In this document: positions 44,319-55,390 of the stretch, one piece after another | How positions within the stretch are numbered: position 1 is the first letter of the stretch | Layout of the letters: every line of letters starts with the position of its first letter | Assembly (NCBI GenBank): GCA_000708835.1 | Contig: DF237396.1 | Span: forward strand, 22,125-77,514 | Source: Klebsormidium nitens | Lineage: Eukaryota > Streptophyta > Klebsormidiophyceae > Klebsormidiales > Klebsormidiaceae | DNA: 55,390 nucleotides | Direction: 5' to 3' | Position numbers and translations under genes: made by a program | The notes under the pieces: generated by a model | What the model was told of the DNA's origin: nothing | Seen by the model: only the letters and a program-made list of their open reading frames with translations | Database searches by the model: none

Positions 44319-45905
44319 TTAGCGTTGGTAAACGTCGTAGGGTGGCGTTCAACGCGGATGTCTGAAAGCAGACAGAGTCTAATATGCTTTTCTAGATGCT
44401 TCTCAGCGTTTGCGTATTGTAAATTGCTCAAGTCTTACGATTGAAGGGAAAGTGCTGGCACATTGCATGGGCTTCCTCCAGTTCTATTGAAGATTATGTT
44501 AGTCTAGTTTCTAAGAGGTCTGGCACATCGGGGCTTCTTAAATGGACATCAGCGCCCCGTCTAGAAGTAACCGTAGACAATCATATGCTTAACGCCCCAG
44601 CGCAGCTGCCCGATTTTAGACAGACACGTCCATCACACATTTCAGGGCAATCTATCATAAGCCTGCCATGGACTGCCTCCGACTCGTGGGGAAGCTCATG
44701 GTGATCGAGCTGTCATGCATCAAAGCTTGCATTCAATCAAAGATGCGCACGTTGCGTGCCGGTCGGCAATCAAACAGTAGTAGCTGTATAGTGAACGCTT
44801 GATTGCACTACGTTATCCTGATGCAATGTACGTTGTGAATGCCAGTAATGATTATACTAGAATTGTTGCACACGGTCCGATCGCTACGTGTGGCCTGACT
44901 AGTGGGACCACATATATATATCTCAGCCGGAAAAAAAAATCCCACACTAGGCCGGCGATTAAGAATCGATCGTGATTGAACTTAGCGCAGGCTGCGCACG
45001 GCCGACCGCGCGCGCATGTAAGTGATCTGCGCTATATTGACCGTCTTATAATGAGAACTTATCATATATGCACATGTGACCGTCTCACATGACCATCCTA
45101 GTCACTGAATATATCATGCCAGGCATGCAGCGGTCGGCATACCGCCGCGGGCGGCTGAACATGCATTGCACGATTCATGAGTGATCACTAGCTGCAGCAT
45201 TATACGGTAAGTGCTGTCAAAATCTATCGTTGTAATGTTTAGAAGTTATCTCCCACTCTTCGAAATGAGTATCAACCGCCGGCCGCGGCCGGCCATCATT
45301 CAAGATTGATGGATCAAATGGATTACCCCATTCGAGGGCATTGCAGTTGGCTCTAGCTACCAGCCTGCTAGGGCGCTCAAGGCATGACCGCCCGTATCCA
45401 ACTTGACTGGGCGGCCGACGCGCAGCGTTATAAGCGCTCAATGTTTTGCTGGACGCATAACTTGCAGCTGATTGGAGGTGCTTGGTCATTGCTTGAACCT
45501 ATATGCTTAAATTGACCAAGCTATGTAGCTCACGCGGCACAAGCATCTTTCAAGGCCTGGCCGGAAGTTTGCCAATGGCAATTCGCCGCTATCTTTATCG
45601 ATCACAACGAGACAGAATCTGAATCACGCGACACCACTCCGTTTCCGATGTCTCTGCCAGTCTCTTTCAGAACCGTCACGATAAACATTCAAAGTGTCCA
45701 ATTCAACATGTCAGGGTCCGATCACCTATTCGAAGTGGAATGCTTTTCGTCTGCGTTGCTTGATACTAGCCGCCGGACGATGCGAGCAGGTCAAAAGCGC
45801 CGGATTGATTGGGTACTTGCAGAGCCTCAATGGACGGATGCCCGCTACCCGCTACAGTGGTTGTCAGTCCGACTGTGAGGGTACTGGCTTGAAGCATTGG
45901 CTGTC
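44319..45905. other. Intergenic region between convergent ethanolamine kinase and MYND copy A
   Basis: 44700-45650 is a TG/CA-rich, palindrome-rich block with TATATATA and an A9 run near 44911-44938, and GC islets such as 45280-45296. No coding homology was seen. It shares the 18-bp string at 45195-45212 with the block at 25599. It is most easily read as decayed mobile or silenced DNA, but no terminal repeats or target-site duplications were identified. Confidence 0.4.
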
Positions 45906-48900
45906 TCACGTCCCGTCTTGTTTTTGCCGGCACGTCCGCTTGTGCGCTTTCTTCCAGTGACTTGCCTGCGAGAGACAAGGGTCGGCATCAGAAAGGTGAT
46001 ATTGACCGCGCAGCCGGCAGCTCGGTACTCTTGGTCTGGGCCGACCTTCCAGGAGCAGGCAATCATTATCACCCGACACTATCAAGATTGACACAAGTCC
46101 TTCGTGAACCAGCCAACGTGTTCTGTCGACAGAGTCGAATCGACCCCCGAGCAAACTTCCTTACAGGTGATCCTGTCGTTGCAGCACCGCCTATCGACTT
46201 TCCTATGCATATGTAAGTGTCCACTCCTTTTCCCTTTCGTCGATGGCTTCGACAGATTGCTTCGCTTGTGTGAAGCGGCGGTCGACGGAGCCTCACCTGA
46301 CACTCTTTCGAGCAGTATTGCGCCCGGCCGCATGCCGAGCATTTCTTGAACATGTTCTTTCGCGTCTCCAGCACGTCTCGTGGGCACTCCTGGCAGCACG
46401 TCAGCACGACACGTGTCAAGAACGTGTAATTTTACAGTTCACCGGATTACCTTGCATACAGCCAACTCATCCTTGGGACTGGATGTCGAGGGTCGGCTTC
46501 CGTTCAAGAAAAACGGACAAAATTGTTGTAGGCGGCCTGGTCTGCTTGGGTGATTTGGCTCAGTTCTTTCTTTAAGCTCAGTCACCAGCTAATCTGCAAT
46601 TGGAGCAGTTTCGAATACCAGATCAACCTCGCTCCAGTTCCAAACCTTGGCACAAGATTTGGGACTACAATTCCCTGCTATGCTCATCTTCTCAGACACG
46701 TGTCAATCAAGCATTGGTGAACGGCGAAACAAGAGAGAAGGAAACGGAATCGATATGCAGGCGAATGTCAGTCTTGTTTGCGCCGTCTTTGCGCCCCTCC
46801 CTCCCTAGATTTCAAGCGGCGAGTCGTTTGGACTAAAAAGACTGATCATCCACCTTTTTAAGCGAGGAGCCGGCTTCGGTCAAAAGAGAGCTACAGCAAA
46901 TTCAACTGTGCCAGTCATTGCGCCTACCTGGAAGCTGCACTCCTTGAGGCCGTACTTAACAGACAGCGCCTCCCACAGCCGCACCGCCAGACAGCGCAAG
47001 TCGTCGAGCAACTCCGGCGTCTCTGCTCGGCCCTTCTCCTCGGGCAGGTTTTCCCACACGTAGCGCTCCGCCCCCCGCCGCGTCCGCAGCACCCCCGCAG
47101 CGAAACTGACCCCCCCGTTGCACGCGAGCGCGGCGAGGAACGCCCCCGCGAGGGGCTCTGAGCTTAAAACAGTCTGCAGACAGAACGTCAGGTTCGTCGC
47201 AACTGTCCCCAAGATACTCCAACGCCGCGTCTCTTCTCTATCGGGAGCCCGCCCTTCGCACGTGCGAACGAGGCCCGCCATGTCGGCATATGCCGCTCCA
47301 AGACATGATATCACGGGGCCGATCTGTTGGGGGACTTCGTCTATGAGGACGCACCGGAACCGGCAGAAAAACTCGAGGGCCGCCGCCGCGTATGGGACCG
47401 GGCTGAGTCGGTCGAGCATTGCGTTACCCGCCTCGCCCAGGACATCAAGCGCTGCGCGTGCGAGCTTCCGCTCCCGTGCGCCGGGGCCCCACGTGGCCGC
47501 CCCGCTGATGACGTCTTCCATTATCTTTTGCCTGACCCCGACCCACGTCGCGCGCTTCACGGAGCCGCTGAGGGGCGTGGCGCGACCCCGTGAGATGAGG
47601 TCACGTGTCTCTTCGGACGGCTCGGGGATGAGCGCCAGGTGGCCGTACAAATGGGTCCAGACGCAATAGGAGCCGGGGGAGCCCGCGACGAACCGCTTGT
47701 TCGCCGCGAGAAGCACGTCTAGCAACGGCCACCGTGAGTCCCACTTCGCATCCCGGTCCAATTGATATGCGGCAAAAAGCACGTCCAACAGCATGCGCAG
47801 CTCGAGTAGCCCGATCGAAGCGCCCGCGTCCCGTGCGAACTGCAGCAGCCGCGGCGCGGAGTCCGCCAACTCTTGACAAAAGGCCTTGTTTCGGTCGTTG
47901 TTGACCTCTTCGAAAGGCTCCGCGAGGAAAGCAAGGATGTAAAGGGTGGGCCAGACGGGGCCCTGGAAAGTTCCCGCGACGGCCCCCGTCTTTTGGTCCG
48001 CTTTCCGGTGTTGTTTCTCGAGGACGTCGATCAGAACCGGAAAGCACCCTTTCGCCGCGAGCTGCTGCGTCTCTTCCGCTTCCCACCCGTCCTTCCGCAG
48101 CTCCGCTTGCAACTCCCCGAGCAACTTGCACCTGACGCGCTCTTTATGGGCGGTCTGTATCCGTTGGACGAGCGACTCCGCTTTCGTTACCGACACCCGC
48201 ACCCCCCTCTCCTTCTTCCCCAGTTTCCCCGAGTCCCCGGCTCTGCCCCCTGCCAAAACAACTCCCGCGCACTTGATCGTGTGCGCTACCTGCCGTCCAA
48301 ACGCCTCTTAGGTTCCCCCCAGCGCGCAAAACCGGTCTGCCGTTCGCAGGAGCGCTTCCCGCCTGGGCTCCGTGAAAAGCGCCCGGTTCATTCTGTCGGG
48401 GCCCTCCACCAACTCCACAACCCGTAGCACATTGCCTGCCGCATCTCCGATCCGGACTCCTTCCCCGCGCGCAAGAACCGGCCCGGCAAGGGCGTCCAGA
48501 TAGCCCAGAAACCGGTCCAGCCAGTCGCCCAAAAGGCCCAAGTCGTCTAGCCGGAACTCCTGTTCCCCAGCGGGGTTATGTTTTTGCAGAACGACGAGCA
48601 TTTTGGCCTGCTGTTCGGCTAGGGTCGTAAGCAAAGTGAGCTCGAAATTGTTCGCCCAGGAGAGGGATGGCTGCGCGGGTATTGGTATAGAGCGCAGCAC
48701 CTCATGAACGATGCGGGAGTTCAGGGCCTCGGTCGCAAACCGGGGGCTATGCTGCATCAGGTTGTTGAGCAGCTCAATGTAGAGACAGGCCGTGTGGAAG
48801 AACATTGGCTGCCACGAGGCGCGCCGGCGCAGAGCGGCCTGGACTTTTGGGAGCAGGAAGCGCTGGAACTGGAGGAAGGGGGACGCGGCGGGGCCGTCGC

Positions 48901-50940
48901 CAAACTGCATGGGAGCCGAATGTAATTGCAATGGAGGAGAACGCCAGCAATCACTTACGAAGGCCGATCAAACGCTTGGGGAGAGTATCAAAATGACAAG
49001 GAAAAGGGGAGGAAAAAGCCGTGACAGTCGGCCATTTCCATCTTTGAAATTGAATGTGAGAGTAAATAAGGTGGAAGAGAGCTGAGATTATTGAGGAACG
49101 AAAGCTGGAGAACTCAGCGGAGTGGGCGGGCAAGTGAATGAGTTCATGAAGAGTATTTGAGTCGCAGATAGGATTGTTTGTGTTGGTTGAGTCGCCTGTG
49201 CGGCATCAAATCCATACAGCTTTGAACGGCCACCACTCTTCAGCGTGATTGGATGTGCGAGAGACTATTGCAGTAGGAGAAACCTCTCGAGCGCGGCAGG
49301 GAAAGGGCTGAACTGGGTCCCGCAGGAACTCACCTACGCACGTTTTCTACCCGCCTCCTAATGCCATCTGAATAGCGGAAATATCTATCAAATGCACTGG
49401 CAGATTTCGGCCCTGGATTTGAGCCATCACCTCCTTCGCGAAAGAGGGAATGGAGCTCATCTTCAGCAGCACCCCCAGTATTAGGTGATACTCCTCCTTG
49501 CAGGTGTTTCCCTGGGGGCTGACGAGAGACAACAGGCTAGCCACAGCCTCCTTGTTTTCCATCAACGCCAGCGCCTGAACGGAGAAAGTGGGAGCCTTTA
49601 GTAAAGGATGAGAAACAAGGAGCACGTGAGGGATTGAAGATAACAAGTGAAGATGCGAGAATCGAAGAAGGCAGAAGCAGGTGCAGACCACAGGCAGTTT
49701 CGCTCTTCAAAGTGGACAAAAAACGCCCATAGCAGTTCTCAACTTCCGGTCAATGCACATTGCTTCTATGTGGACTTCTTTTTCACGGCCTGAGACGAAC
49801 TGAAAAGTTGGACGTGGAATAAAGAATGCTCTTAATATTCCTGCCTGCATCTTCCTTATTGAGGCTCCTTGCAAAGAAGCGGAGGATGCCTCAACATTCC
49901 TGGAAACAAACCTTATTTTGGTACTTGCTTGAGCTGGAAGTTGTCTTAAGAAAGGGCGCGCAACATCTTATGGTGTCTACAGGGCAGGCCAGAACGGGGC
50001 AAGTTCCCAGGAACACAATTTCAGAGAGCTTTTCCTGTCACCAGATAAAGAAAAGGCACAGCCCCTAAGCCCCTTGGAATCATGCCAAACCGGCAAACCC
50101 CAACGCACTGCCGGACATTGGGACAAACCCCCTTCCACCCACTCAGTAAAACTTCTGTCATAGCACATCTCAGCTTGTCATAGTTTTACGATATGCATCC
50201 TCGGGGTTGTCCAGACGCAGAGCTGGTAACAGGGAGTGGATGCAGACGAGCAAAGAATCCATAAGATCAACACAAACAATCGATGTACAAAGAATATCGA
50301 CGAACCAAGCCTCACCCGCTTGAACATCTTATTTGGCTTCAACCGCAGCGCTGTTTCTTCCTGGGGGCTGACTTCGAAGCCAACGCGCCCTATCCCCATA
50401 ACCATGTCCTTCAGCTCCTGCAGAATCTCATGCGCCCTGCCCTCCGTGCTGAGCCTTACAAAGCGGGCCACAAAGTCGGCCGCCTGCAAACAATGCCTAG
50501 AGTGCTGAGCCCATAGCCCTGGTGGAATGACATTGCTACACCGAAGCCGGCCTTTCCAGCTACTCAGCGTCACGAATTGCACTTGAGATCTCTCCCAAGT
50601 TGCCCCCTAGATTCTCTAAGCCAGGCAGCCACACTTTGCAATGGTGCTGTTCCCACCTCCTTCTTGCCATGACAAGTTACGTTGAATTCGTCCAAGTTCT
50701 TGAAGGGTCTCTCAGATGCACCGCCCTCAGTGCCCCAGAACGAGATAGCTCGGAAAGTGGTTCTGGCGTCCAATTTATAACCACTTTGGAATCATCTTCA
50801 CACTTACAATGACGACGAACAATGTAACATAAGAAAAGCAAAGGACTGCTCTGAAACTCCGGATTGATAGCTTCAAGCGATCGGAATCATTCTATTTGTT
50901 GCTGGACGACTTGGTCACAAGAGCTCACCTTTGATGCCAT
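45906..50940 (-). CDS. MYND zinc-finger protein, copy A, with an in-frame stop (possible pseudogene)
   Basis: Exons in transcript order: 50940-50929 (codes MASK), 50483-50316, 49574-49431, 48904-46928, 46389-46297, 45965-45906. Sizes and junctions of exons 1-3 (12, 168, 144 nt) equal those of the divergent copy B. Most of the protein is alpha-helical, Leu/Ala/Arg-rich, possibly armadillo-like, with no recognised catalytic motif. The C-terminus is a MYND finger split over three exons: C-x4-C across the exon 4/5 junction, CSAC, YCSKEC, then HWKKAHKRTC. MYND fingers bind proline-rich partner peptides. Exon 4 contains one TAA at 48310-48308 where copy B has TAT (Tyr). The frame stays open for 460 further codons in exon 4, and the finger exons remain spliceable. 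As written, translation stops at 306 aa and loses the finger. This could be a recent pseudogene, a readthrough product or a sequence error. Confidence 0.7.
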
Positions 50941-51980
50941 AGCAGATCAACTCCTATAGTTCTGAGGTTCTTGGAACATATGCCAAGCTGCAGCTCCAAA
51001 TGGTTGCTATTGGCAACTTGCTTCTAAAAGGGAACCTCCCATACTAGGCGCACCACCACCACCAAGCCCGTGGCTGCTGTCTGAAACCAGGCACGCCCAC
51101 ACGACAGATCAATCTGTCAACAGGATTACATGCAAACTGCTCTGGACTCTGCCACCAGGCATGCATACGCTCGGCGTTGGAAAAGGATCTCTTATCAGCC
51201 ACAGCCTTGCAGGATGGTTTCTTTCGGTATAGCCCAGAGGGCAAAGAAATAGTGTACAGGTGATTGGATGGATTTATCTACAGGTCCTCACCTAGCGATC
51301 AAGCGTTCAATCCCTAGCAATATAACAGCGTCACTACATACATAAGATTATTTATCTATCAACTTTTTATCTAGATGGCTAATCTCAATGTATATCTGAA
51401 GTTGTATTGCTATGAATGGATCGCCTAATATACTAGTTATAGCAGGTCGACACATGATCCGGCCACCACAAACTGATCAGCACAATTCTGCCCTGGCACT
51501 CCGTGCTGTTCACTGAAGCTGCGCCACGGCCACGGTTGTCTGGTGCGCTAAAGCTTGGGGATCATCCTGGATTTCGACGGTTAGCGTGTACAGATAATCT
51601 TCATACGACTTCTCCGCCGTCGATTTTGGACGAGTGATCGCACCGCAGCAGTTCTTATCGTTTTTGGCGCACCAAGTTCAACCTGTTCTAGCTCACTTAT
51701 TCTATGCATGTCAGCTAGCAGCAGCACAGGGATATGGAAGATCATTTGCCAGATGTGGCAATGTGGGGATATGCAGCTGATGCAGGCCGCAGCTAGCACT
51801 GGCAGGGGGCTCGGGAGGAGAATACCCCGAGAATACTCTGCCCGAAGGTGGTCTCTTGGTGCCGCTGTGTGCATTGAAGAGCAGTGCCGGTTGAAAGGGT
51901 TGCAGAGGAGACAGGTCGGGGCAGGCGCCTGAGTTGAAATACGGACGCTTTACAGTTGAGAACACAGTCCCCTTGCAATC
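50941..51980. promoter_or_regulatory. Bidirectional promoter region between the MYND twin genes
   Basis: The region is 1040 bp between two identical-sense MASK start exons facing away from each other. The middle (51240-51700) is AT-richer and TG/CA-rich, like the intergenic blocks. I did not find clear mirrored promoter elements, so regulation is shared only by position. Confidence 0.4.
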
Positions 51981-54900
51981 ATGGCTTCAAAGGTGAGCCT
52001 GGACGCCGGGGGGGACGCCGCTGTTTGTTTAATTCATGAGTAGCAGCTGTGAATATGACTTTGCTTAGGATCAAATCAGACAAGGGCTTTCTGAGTAGGT
52101 GCTTGTGATACCATCAGAATAAATGCTCTGGGTGGCATGCTATCGCAGAGTTCTTGCTGGCTAACCCTGATGATTATGGCAGACTCTTGTGCTTCTGAGT
52201 TACTTGCATTCCGAAGCAAGCAGAGAGGTTATCAGAATGGAAAGTTTCTGGCAGAATCTATTCGCTCTGCGACGACGAATTGCTCAGTCAAGCCTGCTGA
52301 AGTAGGGTGCTTCCGAGTAGGCGAAAGCAGAGTCCATACAAAGCTGTCTTGGCGATAACACTTTACTCACACCACTCCAGTTAGACCCTGATCAATGGTT
52401 TGCGTCTACTGTAGGCAGCAGAATTCGCGTCCCAGTTTGTAGAACTCAGCAGGAAGGGCCAGGCACTGGAGATGTTGCCAGACCTAAAGGAGGTGATCAT
52501 GGGAGTGGGAAGTCCGGGCTTTGCAATTTCCACCCAGGAGGAAACAGCAATGCGTTTGAAGCCAAACAAGATGTTCAGAAGGGTAAGTCTTCAGCTGCAC
52601 TTGACATACATCCTGATTTGCATCTGCTCTGCCCCCACGCTGCTTTTCCCCTAGCGCAGAGCGTTTGCTACCTCTATGCAGACAAGTTTGTTTTACGGTT
52701 GAAGTTTCAGCTGTGGACGGCTGCTGATTTGGAAAACGTCCAGGCAGCTTAATCTGTTCAGACAAAGCGGCATTTGATGGTAGTACGATAGCTGGCTGGA
52801 TGTTCGTTCATCTGAGACTTCAGATACTAGCCGGCCTGGCAGAGTGCGAGCATTCTTTTGGGGCAGCACTTTTGTTGTCATGGAAGCAGTGAGGACATGC
52901 GGCATCCTGACTTCAATATTGCATCAACAGGTCGGTCCTCAAGATTTGTGTTTTGCACTCTAGTGATTCCCTTCAAAACAGGTGTTCACAGTTGACCCCT
53001 GCTGGACCTGTTTATAAGGCCTGAAGCACTGTGAGCCTTATTGAGATACTGCAGTTGAAAAACACATGGGCTTGTTTTTGCCAGACAATGGTAGCACGCA
53101 TTTTCATCTATGTGCCAATCTCAGGTCACCTCCTCTGCAATAATCCATACGGACTTTTTATCAAAGCAGGGAGGGCCCCCAATCTGGCGCCAAAAGCTCT
53201 TATGATGTAATGGTTCTCCAAAAAGTGAAGCTCATCAAAAGAGAGTCTTCGTGTGTCTACATGGTCTCGGATGGAGTACTCTCTAGTTCCCTCTGGAGAG
53301 GGAGGGGGGGGGGATTGCCAAGAGCTGCTTGTAGATTGCTCGCTTCCTTTAAGTGCAGGTGCTGGCGTTGATGGAAAACAAGGAGGCGGTGGCAGCTTTG
53401 GTGTCTCTAATCATCCCCAAGGAAAGCACTCCTGATGACGCATACCACGTCATGCTGGGGGTGCTGCTCAAACTTAGCTCCATCCCCTCGTTTGCGAAAG
53501 AGGTGAGAGCCTGGTCGTACCGGAACTCAGAACACTGAGGCGACAGAAAAGCAGGTGTCCCATTTGCCATGTTTTTGTGCACACATGGAATCTTTCAGCA
53601 TTGGCGATACGGACTCCTGAAAGCGTGGAGGATGGCGGCATGCTTATGTGGGTCCTTTAGACATCCACGCCCTTTTGAAAGATACCAGATCTGAGCTACT
53701 CACAGTACTGTGGCGACATGAGAGGTCATGCGTCTTTAAGTTGCTGTCAACGGTTGCTCCAGTGCGCCCTTTGAAGATTGTCCACTCTGTTGTCCCCATT
53801 GCGGAGGCCTGAAGCCATTTTGCAGCTTGTTTGACTGAATACAGTACTTCCCCTACTTCAAAGACCTCGGAGTATCTCTCAAGGACAGATGTCTGTCGGT
53901 CCACATAAATCTTCTCTTATCCCTCGTTCATCTTCGCTTCTTCCTTCTCTTCACGCTTCCTTTTCTTATTTTCACTGCTTCTCCATGAACGTTCCTTCTC
54001 CCCCGGGTTTGCAGTTCGCCGACGTCCCAGCCGCGCCAGCTCTCCTCCTCTGCCAGCGCTTCCTCCTCCCGGAACTCGAAACCGCCTCGCGCAGGCGTGC
54101 CGCCTGGGACCCTAGCTACGTTAACGCTGCCTCCCTATACAACCAGCTTCTCAACAACTTGATCCGGCACAGCCCACGTTTCGCAGCGGACGCCCTAGAC
54201 TCCCGCCTGATATACGACTTGCTGCGCGCTTTCCCATTCGCCCCTCGGCCGTTTCTGGCCTGGGCGGCCACTCTTGAGGTGACATCTGTCACGAACCTAG
54301 CCAGTTACCAGGCATCGACGCTCGTCTGCCTCCAGGATACCAACCCCCAGGGTCCTCGAGACATCCGCCTGAAAGATCTAGACCTTGTGCGCAACTGGCT
54401 AGACCGGTTCCTGGGCTTTCTGGACGCCTTTAGGGGGCCGCTGCTCTCGCGCGGGGAGGGGGCCCGGTTTGGTGCCGCGGCAGTTTACGTGCTGCGCTTC
54501 GTGGATGTTGTGGAGGGCACAAAGGAAGTAAACCGGGCGCTCTTTACGTCGGCACGGCGGGCGGCAATGCTACTGACGGCGGAAAGGGTGTGCGCACTGG
54601 GGAAAAGCTATGAGGCGTTCGGGCGGCAGGTCGTGCAGACCGTGGACCGAGCGTGGGTGGAGATGGCACGAGTCGCCGCCGGAAAGGATAGCTGGGAACG
54701 GGACGAAAGGGCTCGCACTTCAGTAACTAGAGCAGAGGCGCTTTTTGACAAGTTGCGGACGGCCAAGGAGGATGGGGATACGTGGGGCTTCCAGCTTCGA
54801 GATCTGCACGAGGAGATGCAGAAAGGCGGGTTGCACGTGCAAGACGCGCAGAGGCTAGCCGCGCGGGGACTCGTCTCGCTGCTCGTTGACATTCTCGAGG

Positions 54901-55390
54901 GAGAGGATATGTCAAAGGAACGAAAACCAGGGCTCGTCTCTGGCACGACCGAGGGCCCTGTCTGGCCGGCCCTCGAAATGCTCGTGGCTCTTGCGGAGCC
55001 CTTTGACCCTGCGAACCCCGGCGGGAATGAGGCCTTCTGCCGGGAGCTTGCGGAAGCCGTGCCGCGGCTGTCGCGCTTTGCGGGAGGCGGGGCGGTCGGC
55101 GCACTCGGGTCGTTCGAGCTGCGCTTGCTTTTGGAGGCGCTCTTCACAGTGCTCAGATTGAATCCGGACGAACGGTGGGCGGCGCGCTGGCCGCTTCTGG
55201 ACGTCCTCCTCGCAGCATGCAAGCGGTTCATCCCGACCGATCCCGGCGCGTGGCGTGCATCTGGGACCGCATAGCCGACTGTCTACCGTTCCTCTCAGAT
55301 CCAACGGTTGAGACCCGTCGTGTAACGGCACGACTGCGCACCGACTCCCGGCTGCGCGCTGAACTCGCGGCCGCGCATCGTCCGTTATTA
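51981..55390 (+). CDS. MYND-family paralogue, copy B, frameshifted, 3' end outside window (possible pseudogene)
   Basis: Exons: 51981-51992 (MASK), 52415-52582, 53359-53502, 54015 onward. The protein aligns with copy A throughout, for example LKPNKMF, LALMENKEAVA, LLVLL-type helices, NWLDRFLGFLDA and RWPLLDVLLAA. From 55258 the homologous frame shifts. GCGTG is present twice in tandem (55248-55252 and 55253-55257), and the literal frame stops at 55272-55274 after 527 aa. Without one GCGTG unit the homologous frame resumes (CIWDRIADCLPFL, matching copy A CVWTHLYGHLALI) and is open to the window end. No MYND finger is visible here. It would be expected to the right if the gene resembles copy A. 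Function is unknown beyond that family inference. Confidence 0.65.

Noticed and set aside
44900-45220. Promoter of an unannotated gene (TATATATA followed by GTAAGT)
   Set aside because: No downstream coding exon on the plus strand. The next gene is on the minus strand and ends here, so the region is kept only as an intergenic block.
47118-47669. 183-codon plus-strand ORF
   Set aside because: Antisense to the conserved MYND-family exon. The minus frame is the one shared with the paralogue.

Overview
The window is nuclear DNA of a eukaryote in the green (streptophyte) lineage. A charophyte alga such as Klebsormidium fits best, but the genus is a guess. The grounds are intron-rich genes with GT-AG borders, GC-rich exons in less GC-rich introns, a COBRA-like wall protein of the land-plant type with an N-terminal extension, a plant-style kinesin-14, an ethanolamine kinase and a MYND-finger gene pair. 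There are no operons, and I see no bacterial genes, rRNA, tRNA or CRISPR array. I rebuilt exon chains by joining reading frames across splice sites with matching phase. Four chains close exactly.

Layout. (1) 2-13272 (+): the 3' 11 exons of a very large cell-surface protein. It has a proline-rich stretch, cadherin-like beta-sandwich domains, seven four-cysteine Ig-like modules, bacterial-type Ig-like domains, a multi-pass membrane part resembling TRP-like/Flc proteins, and a long basic tail. (2) 15636-24624 (+): a complete 14-exon COBRA-like, probably GPI-anchored protein of 765 aa. (3) 25963-37498 (-): a complete 14-exon kinesin-14 of 1336 aa with the motor in the middle. (4) 38481-44318 (+): a complete 10-exon ethanolamine kinase of 366 aa, divergent from the kinesin. 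(5) 45906-50940 (-) and 51981-55390 (+): two head-to-head paralogues of a MYND-finger protein with identical sizes for exons 1-3. The minus copy has one in-frame TAA. The plus copy has a frameshift from a 5-bp duplication and runs off the window.

Main unusual result. Introns repeatedly contain decayed tandem copies of the neighbouring exon edge, that is, a splice site with 20-120 bp of exon. I see this at seven exon edges in four unrelated genes. Most copies would introduce a stop codon if used. One, in the kinesin motor, is exactly 114 bp and stays in frame, so an alternative acceptor would insert 38 residues.

The genes do not form a pathway. Functions range over wall and surface (genes 1 and 2), microtubules (3) and phospholipid synthesis (4). 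The last pair is of unknown function. Intergenic stretches hold TG/CA-rich palindromic DNA that looks like decayed mobile or silenced sequence, one strong hairpin and several minisatellites. No intact transposon was recognised.
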